Source: Clostridiales bacterium (GTDB taxonomy: Bacteria; Bacillota; Clostridia; Oscillospirales; Acutalibacteraceae). Taken from it: DNA of 64,000 nt. The translations under genes were made by a program, and so were the position numbers. Positions 35,948-44,172 of the stretch are shown piece by piece (the first letter of the stretch is position 1; every line of letters begins with the position of its first letter). The notes beneath the pieces were generated by a model. It searched no databases. It was not told the origin of the DNA and worked only from the letters and a program-made list of their open reading frames with translations. The stretch is from contig DXXG01000010.1 in NCBI GenBank assembly GCA_019416455.1, positions 1-64,000 on the forward strand, written 5' to 3'.

Positions 35948-36487
35948 ATGTTATGTGAAGTACCGTTAACAAAGGAGCAACAGGAGTTTGCCGCTGAACA
36001 TCACGGCCTGGTCTACAAATTTTTAAATGACAACCATCTGCCAGAAGACGAATTTTATGATGTGGTCATTTTTCCCTACCTGAAGGCTGTGCAGGATTAT
36101 TTTTCAGATGAATCGGCACAACGCTATTCATTCGCAGCGATTGCCCGCCACAGAATGCGTCTGTGTGTCTATGATCACTTTCGCTCGCAGGCTCGCCGCA
36201 AGCGCAACGCTGAAATCCTCAGCATTCACATCGGCCTGTACCCGGACGGTGTGCCCCTGGAGGAACTGCTGCCGGCGCAGGATGATCTGATGCAGGAATT
36301 TGAGATGAAGCAACTGCTTCATGACCTGGCTGGCCGTGTTTCCAGGCAGCAAATGAACATCGTCCGCATGAAGGGCTGCGGCTACGGCATCCGTGAGATC
36401 GCCAGCCGTGAAAAGCTCCCCATGAAACGCATCAAGGAGCTTCTGGAAGAGGTCCGCGCGGTGTTTCTAGAGTTGTGCTATGAGTAA
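35948..36487 (+). CDS. Second sigma-70-like factor
   Basis: 179 residues. Region 2-like YDVVIFPYLKAVQDYF...YSFAAIARHRMRLCVYDHFRSQARRKR (36-88) and a region 4-like HTH MKGCGYGIREIASREKLPMKRIKELLEEV (139-167). It is the second such factor in the element (first at 28346). Ribosome site GGAGG. Likely a regulator of element promoters. Confidence 0.7.
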   Translation: MLCEVPLTKEQQEFAAEHHGLVYKFLNDNHLPEDEFYDVVIFPYLKAVQDYFSDESAQRYSFAAIARHRMRLCVYDHFRSQARRKRNAEILSIHIGLYPDGVPLEELLPAQDDLMQEFEMKQLLHDLAGRVSRQQMNIVRMKGCGYGIREIASREKLPMKRIKELLEEVRAVFLELCYE

Positions 36488-36540
36488 ATGCCTGCCGTCC
36501 CTGGTAGTCCAATGTCAAAAATGAATGGAGGCTGAATATT

Positions 36541-36786
36541 ATGACGAAATCGAAAAAATCCATTGTAATGCACGGAATGCTTTTGTGCCCGCTGGTTCTC
36601 GGCCACTGCGCCTTCCTGCGTGCCAACGGCTCCGACTACCGGACCTCGCCCGTTGTGGCGATCCATCAGCAGTCCGGGGATCTGGTGCATTTCGAAACGC
36701 TCAACTCCAACTACTTCCTTTCGATGGACCCTTTCCCGCTGGCGGCCGTCAGCCCGCTCCCGACGGTCCTGGCCGCGTGCGCGTAG
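36541..36786 (+). CDS. Small conserved-looking protein of unknown function
   Basis: 81 residues with GGAGG 10 bp before the ATG. Mostly hydrophobic N-terminus (MLLCPLVLGHCAFLRAN) but no clear membrane helix. No recognised family. Closed by the terminator at 36826. Confidence 0.45.
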   Translation: MTKSKKSIVMHGMLLCPLVLGHCAFLRANGSDYRTSPVVAIHQQSGDLVHFETLNSNYFLSMDPFPLAAVSPLPTVLAACA

Positions 36787-36825
36787 AGAAGTCAAAACAA
36801 TAAGGGGTAATGCCCCATAGGTCCC

Positions 36826-36863
36826 GGCCGTGGCAGGCGCACTTGTCTGCCGCGGCCTTTTTT
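36826..36863 (+). terminator. Intrinsic terminator
   Basis: GGCCGTGGCAG / CTGCCGCGGCC 11-bp stem then six T. A small GGGG-TAAT-GCCCC hairpin lies just upstream (36804-36816). Confidence 0.85.
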
Positions 36864-36999
36864 ATGGAGTCCTGCAAATAAAAGTCAAGCACCAAAATGA
36901 AAAAAGTCCCGCAAAATTTGCGAGACCGAAAAAGGGTGCAACAAATCAGACCGGAGAGAAAGTACCTCACCGGCCAAGGTAAAATTTGGTTGTTAAAAA

Positions 37000-38223
37000 T
37001 CACTTTTGCTCGGTAGTTTGCGCATCAAATGCCTCAAGGCACTCCTTTACGCGGGCGTAGTAGATACGCAGGAACTTGTTTTGAGCAGCGGTCATGTAGA
37101 CGAAATAGGGTTTGCCCTCGCTGCGTTTCTTATCGAGGAACTGGTAGACTGGCTCATCTGCCGGGGATTTTTTCAGGTAAGTGCAGACGATCTGGTAGAG
37201 TGTTTTGCGCAGATGTGGTGAACCCCGTTTCGTGGTGGGAACGCTCTTGGCACTGTGTTTGCCAGACTCATCCACACCGGGATCGATGCCCGCAAATCCA
37301 ACGATGGAGCTGCGGCGTGGAAAACGGCGCACATCGCCGATCTCCGCCATGAGCGCAGGCGCAGTCTTATCGCCAACACCGTACATGGCTCGCACCGTGT
37401 CATATTCCGGCAATTGCCGGGCAAGCCGTGTCATCTCAGCTCGCAGAGCGGCCAGTGTCATCTTGCCTGCAAGAAGCTGCTGGGCGGCTGAGATAATGAG
37501 CAGCTTGGTGTTGTCATTCTTCGGCAACGTGGTGAAATGGCCGCAGCTTCCGGCATAGACCTCCAGTGCTTTTTCGACGCTGAAATGGTAGCCCTTGCGT
37601 TTGCACCACTTCTGGTAACGCTCGGTGAATGCCTTTTCGCTGACGCGGCAGATGCAGTCACAATGCCAGAAGGTTATGACAAAATCCACCCATTTCTGGT
37701 GACCGTCCGCACGCTCCGGACTGGAGAACAGTTCGTTCACGCCGGGGAAGGTCTTGTCGGTCAACGAAATAAGATTGTTTTGCAGCGATATCACCGTTTT
37801 CATGTAGAGGTCGTACTGGCGGCTGCACAGCTTCAGTTGTTGTCTTAAAGTGTCCATGGGAGTATATTCCCGCAGATCCACCCAGTTGTCAAGACCGTAC
37901 TTGGCAATTTTTATGGCGTCAGCCTTGTCGGTCTTGACCTTTCGGATGGAACCACCCCCGCTTTGCTTGATAAACAGCGGATTCAGGACACAGACATAGA
38001 TCCCGTACTCATGCAGGGCCGCAGCTACCGGTTCATGGTAGCGACCGGTGGCTTCCATGATGACGCGGGTATCTTCCCCAAGCGCAAGGATGGCGTAAGC
38101 CATCTGCTCCAGCCCCACCTCGGTGTGGAGAAATTCCCGTGGCAGGAATGCCACTTCACCCATTGGCCGCAGGGCAGCCACCATGCTTTTTTCTTTGGAA
38201 ACATCAATTCCAACTGCGTTCAT
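37000..38223 (-). CDS. IS110-family transposase (RNA-guided recombinase type)
   Basis: 407 residues, full length for the family. The N-terminal RuvC-like DEDD domain shows GIDVSKEKS (Asp6), MEATGRYHEP (Glu near 57) and KTDKADA (Asp near 98). The C-terminal Tnp_20-type domain has VGDKTAPALMAEIGDVRRF, GFAGIDP, and the conserved Ser in RGSPHLRKTLYQ. Ribosome site GGAGG. No frameshift, so probably active. Confidence 0.92.
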   Translation of the reverse strand: MNAVGIDVSKEKSMVAALRPMGEVAFLPREFLHTEVGLEQMAYAILALGEDTRVIMEATGRYHEPVAAALHEYGIYVCVLNPLFIKQSGGGSIRKVKTDKADAIKIAKYGLDNWVDLREYTPMDTLRQQLKLCSRQYDLYMKTVISLQNNLISLTDKTFPGVNELFSSPERADGHQKWVDFVITFWHCDCICRVSEKAFTERYQKWCKRKGYHFSVEKALEVYAGSCGHFTTLPKNDNTKLLIISAAQQLLAGKMTLAALRAEMTRLARQLPEYDTVRAMYGVGDKTAPALMAEIGDVRRFPRRSSIVGFAGIDPGVDESGKHSAKSVPTTKRGSPHLRKTLYQIVCTYLKKSPADEPVYQFLDKKRSEGKPYFVYMTAAQNKFLRIYYARVKECLEAFDAQTTEQK

Positions 38224-38440
38224 TTTGCTCCTCCTTCTGATTGGATATGGCTTTCCGCCTTTTACTCATTGCCTGTTCAATCTCCTGGGTGACACGAACG
38301 CACCGAAAACCGGTGGCACAACCTGCGCAAATCGAATGCTGCGAATGAGAGAGGCGGCTGACGGACTCCATTACGGGCGTGTTAGCCCAGGAATGTTAGT
38401 GCCAGACCATTTACTCTCTCATTCTAACAGCTTCGGCTTT
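38224..38440 (-). ncRNA. Candidate bridge RNA region of the IS110 element
   Basis: A non-coding segment 5' of the transposase. In IS110-group elements this segment encodes the bridge RNA. An 11-bp perfect inverted repeat GAATGAGAGAG (38343-38353) / CTCTCTCATTC (38414-38424) encloses a 60-nt loop, consistent with a stem-loop of such an RNA. Boundaries and loop guides cannot be assigned without comparison. Confidence 0.45.
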
Positions 38441-38504
38441 GAGATGGAAAAAGACGCGGCTGGCTGCCGCGCCTTAAACCGTAACTTTATTGTAGGAGAA
38501 TGTG

Positions 38505-39179
38505 ATGATTAGGTTAGTGGCTTTTGATTTAGACGGAACAATAGCCGATACTATCCCGATGTGTATAGAAGCATTTGAAAAAGCTGTATCGCCATATGCG
38601 GGACATACGTTGACCAAAGAAGAAATTATTCAAACATTTGGGCTGAATGAAATCGGAATGGTAAAGGCAGTTGTAAAAGAAAGATGGAAAGATGCACTGC
38701 GGGACTTCTATATTCAGTACGAAAAGTTGCATTCTCAATGCAATACTCCTTTTGAAGGAACCATTGATTTAATAAAGCATTTAAAGTCTAAGGGAATCAT
38801 TGTGGCTTTAATTACCGGAAAAGGAGAAAAGAGCTGCAAGATTACTTTGAAAAAGCTGAATATGAAGCATATGTTTTCTGATATAATGACAGGAAGTGAG
38901 TTTAAAAACTGCAAAAGCGAATCCTTGTTAATACTGATGAGAAAATATAATTTATCTTCGGAAGAGTGCCTCTACATTGGGGATGCAGTTTCTGATGTGA
39001 TTGCTTCAAAAAATGTTGGCATTACATGTTTATCTGCGGTCTGGAGTGAAGCAGCTGACAAAGAAGAATTGTATAAAATAAATGGAAAGAATGTATACGA
39101 AAGTATACAGAAATTGGCAGGAGTATTGGACTCGGGTCAATCCCAAATTCCGTGTAAACACCATTTGAGGTGCGAATAG
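38505..39179 (+). CDS. HAD-superfamily phosphatase (phosphoglycolate-phosphatase-like), 3' end replaced by IS
   Basis: 224 residues from ATG 38505 behind AGGAG (GTG 38502 is an alternative). HAD motifs: FDLDGTIADT (I), LITGKG (II), Lys in FKNCKSESLL (III) and YIGDAVSDVIAS (IV), so the catalytic core is complete. The last 15 or so residues (GQSQIPCKHHLRCE) come from the IS256 terminal repeat at 39134, so the native C-terminus is lost. AT-rich composition differs from the element backbone and indicates cargo. Confidence 0.8.
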   Translation: MIRLVAFDLDGTIADTIPMCIEAFEKAVSPYAGHTLTKEEIIQTFGLNEIGMVKAVVKERWKDALRDFYIQYEKLHSQCNTPFEGTIDLIKHLKSKGIIVALITGKGEKSCKITLKKLNMKHMFSDIMTGSEFKNCKSESLLILMRKYNLSSEECLYIGDAVSDVIASKNVGITCLSAVWSEAADKEELYKINGKNVYESIQKLAGVLDSGQSQIPCKHHLRCE

Positions 39180-40622
39180 AGCAAAATTGATTCAGGACGG
39201 TAGCCGGGAAAAGCCGGCTGCCGCCTTTTCAACAACATAACGCCGCTGGGGGCGGATGTCAAGGGCGGCGGAGCCGTTCATCTTGCCCTTGGCATCCGGC
39301 TCCGGCGGTGTTACTCAGGCATACGCTCGGCAAAGTAGATGGCCATCTGAGCGTGGATCAGGCTCCAGTCCTGCCGCCGTCCAGTCCACTTTTTGGTAAT
39401 ATCCATCATGGCCAGATACAGCATTTTCAGCAGGCTGTCATCGGTGGGAAAGACGGACTTGGACTTGGTCACCTTGCGCAGCTGGCGGTTGAAACCCTCA
39501 ATGGCATTGGTGGTGTAGATCAGCCTGCGCACTTCCTGGGGGGTACTTGAAGTAGGTGCTGAGATTGGCCCAGTTGGACCGCCAGGACTGGGAGATTTTC
39601 GGGTATTTCTTGTCCCAGCGCTCCCCGAAGGCGTCCAGAGCATCCAGGGCTGTCTGCTCGTCCACGGCGGCATAGACCGCCTTCAGATCGGCCATAAGGG
39701 CTTTCAGGTCCTTGTAGGACACATACTTGCTGGAATTGCGCAGCTGGTGGATGATGCAGTTCTGGATCTCTGTCTGGGGAAAGGTGGCGTGGATGGCCGC
39801 ATCAAACCCCGCTAAATTGTCGGTGCAGGCAATGAAAATATCCTCTACACCCCGGTTTTTCAGGCCATTGAGGACAGTGGCCCAGAACTTGGCGCTCTCG
39901 GTTTCCCCAACCCACATCCCCAGGACGTCTTTCCGACCATCCAGGTTGACTCCAATGGCAATGTACACTGCTTTCTTCACGATCTGCCCTTCGCTGCGGA
40001 CATGATAGTGGATGGCATCCAGAAATACCACGGCGTAGATGGGCTCCAGAGGCCGCTGCTGCCACTCCCTGGCAATGGGCAGGATCTTGTCGGTAATACG
40101 GCTGACGGTGCTGTCCGAAACAGAAATGCCATAGATGTCCTGAATGTGAGCTTCAATGTCGCTGGTGGTCATACCTTTGGCGTACATGGACAGGATCTTT
40201 TCCTCTATGTCCTGGCTGATGCTGGTCTGGTTCTTTTTCAGCACCTGAGGCTCAAATTCCCCCTTCCGGTCCCGGGGAACTGATACCGCTACATCTCCAA
40301 AGCTGGTGCGCAGCGTTTTGCTGCTGTGGCCATTGCGGCTGTTGTCTGTGTCCTTGTTCTTGTAGTCGTATTTGCTGTAGCCCAACTCGTCATCCAGCTC
40401 CGCCTCCAAGCCATTCTCCATGAACTCGGCAATGGTTTCCTTGAACAGGTCTTGGATGTCATCCATGCTGCCGATGTTTGCCATTTGCAACAGCTCGCGG
40501 ATCTTCTCTCGACGGGCATTTTCTTCCGGGGTACGATTCTTTCTAGCCATATGGTAAACCTCCTGTGCGGTGCTTCTATTCTACATCATGCAGGAGGTTT
40601 ACACAAACTTTGGGATAGTCTC
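39134..40622 (-). mobile_element. IS256-family insertion sequence
   Basis: Terminal inverted repeats match around ATCCCAAA and GTGTAAAC: GGGTCAATCCCAAATTCC (from 39134), and on the minus strand GAGACTATCCCAAAGTTT (from 40622). The transposase reads on the minus strand. No clear 8-bp target duplication is seen. The left end lies inside the HAD reading frame. Confidence 0.8.
39311..40550 (-). pseudogene. IS256-family transposase, frameshifted
   Basis: The N-terminal 335 residues (40550 to about 39545) carry the mutator-type DDE domain with VVFLDAIHYHVRS and GVEDIFIACTDNLAGF. The C-terminal part (about 39540-39311: VRRLIYTTNAIEGFNRQLRK) continues in another frame. The break is at a six-G run (39538-39543). 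One base fewer would restore YFKYPQEVRRLIY. The copy is therefore inactive or carries a homopolymer sequencing error. Confidence 0.85.
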
Positions 40623-40624
40623 CA

Positions 40625-40665
40625 ATTGCCGTTGCAGGAGCCGATCCCGCAACGGCAGTTTTCAT
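40625..40665 (-). terminator. Hairpin terminator near the end of the XRE gene
   Basis: TTGCCGTTGC / GCAACGGCAG stem (40626-40658) followed on the plus strand by TTTTCATTT. It overlaps the end of the minus-strand XRE gene and resembles the Tad-leader terminator (same GGC-GTTTTCATTT tail). Confidence 0.5.
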
Positions 40666-41483
40666 TTCCACGGCCTACGGCGGAAGTTGATCCCGGAATT
40701 TTTAATCAGCGGCGATCTTTTGAACAGCCTTTTCAGGGTTGTTCTTTCTTCGTCTGTGAGCCGCTTGTATTTTAGCTGGAACGCCTTGCAGAAGATTTCC
40801 AGAAATTCCTGCACCCTGTCGCCGGTGGATTGCATGGCCTTTCGGACTTCCTTTATCAGTTCATCGGCGGGCGTGGTATCCGGCGCACTCTCCATGTCGT
40901 TCTCATGGGCTTTGCGTATATCGTGAAGGACAGCGTCCCATGTTTTGTGTGTCACATGGCAGAAAAAATCTTCTTCCTCTATCTGACCGGCTTCCAGAAT
41001 TTTCAGGGAAGGGTCTGCGGCAGCTTCGGGATGTTCTTCCAGTATCATTGCCCGGACAGCGGCCAGCGCACTGTTGATGTCATGGAACCGCATGGTGGCC
41101 ATTCCGTCCACATAGATTTCTGCGTCAGCCATCAGCTCCGCAAATTTTTTGTGGGACATCATCTCGCACAGCAGCCGGGTATTGATCCGTCCGCTTTTCA
41201 GAAGCGCCACGGCTTCATCGGTCAAGTGCAGTTCGGACAGCGGGGTATTTATCTGCTCCCGGTTTTCTGTCCGGCAGAACAGATAGTCAATGGACACCTC
41301 ATAAAAGTCTGCCAGTGCGATAAGGTTGCCGTGATTGATTTCCTTATTTCGGTTTTCTTCATTTTCATAGCTGGCTAAAGCAGATTTTGAAATGCCGGTC
41401 TTTTCCGCCAGTTCTTCCAGCTTCAAACCCTTTTCCACCCGTAAATCTTTCAAGCGTTCCTGCAAGGAAACATGGTCTTTCAT
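40662..41483 (-). CDS. XRE-family regulator with long C-terminal domain
   Basis: 273 residues from ATG 41483 (GGGAGTGG upstream). HTH at about 4-60 (LKLEELAEKTGISKSALASYENEE). The remainder is helical and acidic. Regulators with this build sit next to MobL relaxase genes in clostridial mobilizable elements. Together with the relaxase remnant at 42593 and the CHC2 gene at 42741 it marks a decayed mobilizable element. Confidence 0.75.
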   Translation of the reverse strand: MKDHVSLQERLKDLRVEKGLKLEELAEKTGISKSALASYENEENRNKEINHGNLIALADFYEVSIDYLFCRTENREQINTPLSELHLTDEAVALLKSGRINTRLLCEMMSHKKFAELMADAEIYVDGMATMRFHDINSALAAVRAMILEEHPEAAADPSLKILEAGQIEEEDFFCHVTHKTWDAVLHDIRKAHENDMESAPDTTPADELIKEVRKAMQSTGDRVQEFLEIFCKAFQLKYKRLTDEERTTLKRLFKRSPLIKNSGINFRRRPWK

Positions 41484-41544
41484 TGGTTTGCCACTCCCTT
41501 CCCATGTGGTTTTCAAGCATATATAACCATTATATCATACCGTT

Positions 41545-41572
41545 CCGAAATCGTGGAAATTTTCGATTTTGG
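41545..41572. promoter_or_regulatory. Operator-like dyad before the XRE gene
   Basis: CCGAAATCG (41545-41553) and CGATTTTGG (41564-41572) form an inverted pair with 10-bp spacing. On the minus strand it lies just upstream of a TATAAT (about 41533), suggesting autorepression. Confidence 0.5.
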
Positions 41573-41583
41573 GGCGGTATTCC

Positions 41584-42077
41584 TACTTTCTGGACATACG
41601 GGAAAGGGTTCAAAAATGAGCTATGATTAAGTTAGTTCATCGATGGATTATTCCAATCGAATGACCAGACTGTGTGGGATATGCTTCCCCGGCGATGTAG
41701 TGCCATGACTTTTGGCAGGGATGTGGAGGAACCCTGACCGAAACGAGCATACCAAAGGGAGCGATACGCCGCTGTGAGATTCAGGGGAGGAACGACACCG
41801 GGGAGAACTGGCGAACTGACACCGAAATGATACCGAAACACGACAATCTGATAGGGGGATAGTCTACCCTATTGCTGATACTTCGGGAGATTTTAAGCGG
41901 CTCTACCCTTTTGTGGACTTGCCATCTGGGGACACCTTGCATTGCAAGCTGTTCCCAGCCGACAAGTTTTATAAAATATGCTATCTTTTCGATAGGCAAT
42001 AAAGTATAATAAAGTCAGCAATAAATCGTAATTTATCAGAAAATGAGGAATAGTTGAAATGGAGGCGCTATAATAAC
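41584..42077. other. Non-coding gap with ACCGAAA repeats
   Basis: No supported gene. ACCGAAA occurs at 41737, 41821 and 41832. Near the right end an inverted repeat TGCTATC-ttttc-GATAGGCA is followed by TATAAT (about 42005), probably the promoter of the gene at 42078. A transfer origin remnant is possible. Confidence 0.4.
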
Positions 42078-42401
42078 ATGAAGATTGAAGGGAACCAGAA
42101 AGAACTGGATGCAATGGTAGAATTTCATAAGGGAAACCGTATCGAGGGGCTGAGACTGCAAGAAGAATTTGCAGCGGAATTTCGTAAGGAGTATAAAGAC
42201 AAAGATCACTGTCCTTGCCTGAAAGCCTGTCGTTATCACGGAAACTGTAAGGAATGTGTAGCAATCCACAGAGCGCATCAGGAACATGTTCCTAATTGTA
42301 TGCGACCATTGATTAATAAAAAATTGAAATTGATGTCAGAATTAACAGAGCATACCTTGGCAAATGAAATAGAAGCTCCACATGAGATTTTAAGAAAATA
42401 G
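42078..42401 (+). CDS. Small Cys-rich protein of mobilizable elements
   Basis: 107 residues from ATG 42078. A zinc-knuckle-like set CPCLKACRYHGNCKECVAIH followed by HVPNCMRP lies at about 42-75. This pattern occurs in small proteins often misnamed as LPS biosynthesis proteins in Clostridia. The HTH-free, helical N-terminus is charged. Function unknown; context is the decayed MobL element. Confidence 0.6.
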   Translation: MKIEGNQKELDAMVEFHKGNRIEGLRLQEEFAAEFRKEYKDKDHCPCLKACRYHGNCKECVAIHRAHQEHVPNCMRPLINKKLKLMSELTEHTLANEIEAPHEILRK

Positions 42402-42592
42402 GCAAGTCAAATTTCAGTTTGTTAGCTTTACATCGGGTCAACTTGTCCCGAACTTTTACAACTAAATACCCGCCGCCCACACAGCGGCACACCGAGCAGG
42501 AAATCTGAAAAAAGGTCTCCTGCTTTTTTCTGCTCAAAATGAGGTGGTAAAACGCCACCCCATCCACCAATTACCGAAAGGAGGGACACGAA

Positions 42593-42754
42593 ATGCCCTG
42601 TCCACACAACGAAATCACGATTGTTCAGCGTAGCCAGCGGCAGTCTGCGGTTGCCGCCGCTGCTTATGGAACTTTAACAGGCGCTTGCCATTTTCTTTTC
42701 GAGAATGACAGGCGCTTTTCTTATTTTCAGGAGGATTTAGTTGAATGTATTTGA
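42593..42754 (+). pseudogene. mobL: Truncated MobA/MobL relaxase N-terminus
   Basis: The reading frame starts MPCPHNEITIVQRSQRQSAV and continues AAAAY, the conserved opening of MobA/MobL (MobQ-like) relaxases. It then diverges into GTLTGACHFLFEN..., unrelated sequence, and stops at 42754. GAAAGGAGG lies upstream. The His triad and the rest of the nickase domain are missing, so the relaxase was removed by an internal deletion. Direct repeats ACAGGCGCTT at 42677 and 42708 lie just past the break. Confidence 0.8.
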
Positions 42755-43139
42755 AGCTGTCAAGCAGTCTGTTACCACCCGGCAGGCTGCCGAGCATTTC
42801 GGAATCCGGGTGGGACGGAACGGGATGTGCGTCTGTCCTTTTCATGCAGACAAAAACCCAAGCATGAAGGTTGACCGGCGCTTTCACTGTTTCGGCTGTC
42901 AGGCAGACGGGGATGTGATCGACTTTGTTTCCCGTCTGGAAACTGTCAGCCCCAAGGAAGCCGCCCTCATGCTGGCGCAGGTGTTTTCCATCCCCTATGA
43001 GGACAAGGAGCCGCCCCACAAGAGCCAGAGGACGCCCCGGCAGGAAACCCCGGAACAGCGGTTCCGCCGTATGGAGCGTTACTGCTTCCGGGTGTTGTGC
43101 GACTATCGAAACCTGCTGCGCCGCTGGAAACAGGACTAA
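42741..43139 (+). CDS. CHC2 zinc-finger DNA primase-like protein
   Basis: 132 residues from TTG 42741 behind AGGAGG. CHC2 zinc finger: CVCPFHADKNPSMKVD...FHCFGCQADGDVIDFV (about 30-68), as in the N-terminus of DnaG. No TOPRIM or polymerase domain follows, so only the finger and a helical tail remain, as is usual for such small element proteins. It comes directly after the relaxase remnant. Confidence 0.85.
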   Translation: MNVFEAVKQSVTTRQAAEHFGIRVGRNGMCVCPFHADKNPSMKVDRRFHCFGCQADGDVIDFVSRLETVSPKEAALMLAQVFSIPYEDKEPPHKSQRTPRQETPEQRFRRMERYCFRVLCDYRNLLRRWKQD

Positions 43140-43293
43140 AGGAATACATTGACCATTTACGGGTCGCAAGCAAACAAAGGCATAAAATAATACCACTTAA
43201 GGGGTGTTTGTCGGTATTACGCCTTTATGGGGCTTAATCAAGCCGCCGGCTTAGTCAGAGGTTGTGATTAGCATTTGATTTGGAAATTGAAAA

Positions 43294-43521
43294 TTACGGT
43301 TGCAATTCGCCTTGATCCGGCACAAATTCTACGATATCCTCAATCCGGCAATCAAGAGCAGTACAAAGCTTTCCGAGCGCCTCCATGGAAATGGGCTCAT
43401 TTTTACTCATACGTGCCAAGGTGTTTGAGTGAATGTGCGCAACCTCAATCAGACTTGTTTTTTTTAGCTTCTTGTCAATTAAAAGCTTCCATAGCCGGTC
43501 ATAACTCCAAGCCATATCCAT
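43294..43521 (-). CDS. Small XRE/Cro-type regulator
   Basis: 75 residues from ATG 43521 (GTGAGGTG upstream on the minus strand). HTH with IEVAHIHSNTLARMSKNEP and C-terminal LCTALDCRIEDIVEFVPD. Related in form to the regulator at 17532. It points away from the Xis/Int operon, whose promoter lies 130 bp further right, and may control it. The gap 43140-43293 holds only a long inverted repeat (AAAGGC...AATACC / GGTATT...GCCTTT). Confidence 0.8.
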   Translation of the reverse strand: MDMAWSYDRLWKLLIDKKLKKTSLIEVAHIHSNTLARMSKNEPISMEALGKLCTALDCRIEDIVEFVPDQGELQP

Positions 43522-43647
43522 ACACCTCACAATTATACTATAGCTATCCTATCAGCTTTTCCGAAATACGTCAATAAAACTCATATAGGAAAATTAAGTA
43601 GATCTACAACTATCAGAAAATAAATTACGCTTTTATGTATTTTGCTA

Positions 43648-43676
43648 TTGACAAATCGTAATTTATGAGCTATACT
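43648..43676 (+). promoter_or_regulatory. Consensus promoter of the Xis/Int leader
   Basis: TTGACA (43648-43653), 17-bp spacer, TATACT (43671-43676). One of the closest matches to consensus in the window. Confidence 0.85.
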
Positions 43677-43682
43677 GATTAC

Positions 43683-43908
43683 AGAAAACAAAAAACACGG
43701 TAGCATACGGGAGTTGCAGCTCCCGCATGCCTACATAGGTGATTAGGGCACCCATGCAACGGATTAAAATCCGCACCGCAGGATTAGTATACCTGTTTTT
43801 CTCGGCTGACGCAAGAGGAAAATCAAGGCGTATAGATTTTGCGGCGGCGGCTCGCCATAACTTCATGGCTAACACCGTGCAGGGGAACTCACCTGCACGG
43901 TGTTTTTT
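43683..43908 (+). ncRNA. Structured leader RNA or small RNA before xis
   Basis: About 225 nt from the expected transcription start to the terminator at 43871-43908. Includes a strong hairpin GCATACGGGAG / CTCCCGCATGC and no credible ORF. Could be an attenuated leader of xis-int or a free small RNA. Confidence 0.5.
43871..43908 (+). terminator. Intrinsic terminator before xis
   Basis: AACACCGTGCAGG / CCTGCACGGTGTT perfect 13-bp stem, 8-nt loop, six T. Ends 36 bp before the xis ATG. Confidence 0.88.
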
Positions 43909-43944
43909 CTGTTTTCAATTCAAAACAGAAAGGAAAACAGAACC

Positions 43945-44163
43945 ATGAAACAAGTGAATGAGCAGACCTACCTCACCGTTCGGGAAGTCAGTGACTATCT
44001 GGGCGTCAGCCAGACCGCGGTCTATGAGCTGACCCACAGCCAGGATTTTCCCGTCTTCCGCATCGGCAGCCGGGTACGCATTCCCAAGGAGCCATTCCTG
44101 GCCTGGGTGGACATGAAGACCCATATCTCACCAAACCTGCGTTCCTACATGGCTTCCATGTGA
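43945..44163 (+). CDS. xis: Excisionase-type HTH protein
   Basis: 72 residues from ATG 43945 behind AGAAAGGA. MerR-like HTH of the excisionase family: YLTVREVSDYLGVSQTAVYELTHSQDFPVFRIGSRVRIPKEPF. Upstream of an integrase by 9 bp, so very probably its directionality factor. Confidence 0.85.
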   Translation: MKQVNEQTYLTVREVSDYLGVSQTAVYELTHSQDFPVFRIGSRVRIPKEPFLAWVDMKTHISPNLRSYMASM

Positions 44164-44172
44164 GGTGGCGCC

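Larger units (their letters stand above)
36880..38440 (-). mobile_element. IS110-family insertion sequence (ends approximate)
   Basis: Transposase at 37000-38223 on the minus strand, flanked by about 120 bp on its 3' side and about 215 bp of structured non-coding DNA on its 5' side. IS110 elements lack long inverted repeats, so exact ends cannot be set by eye. The left side holds the palindrome CGCAAAATTTGCG (36912-36924). Confidence 0.75.

Noticed and set aside
43683..43870. T-box or cobalamin riboswitch before xis
   Set aside because: No T-box AGGGTGG motif and no B12-box match; the downstream genes are not metabolic.
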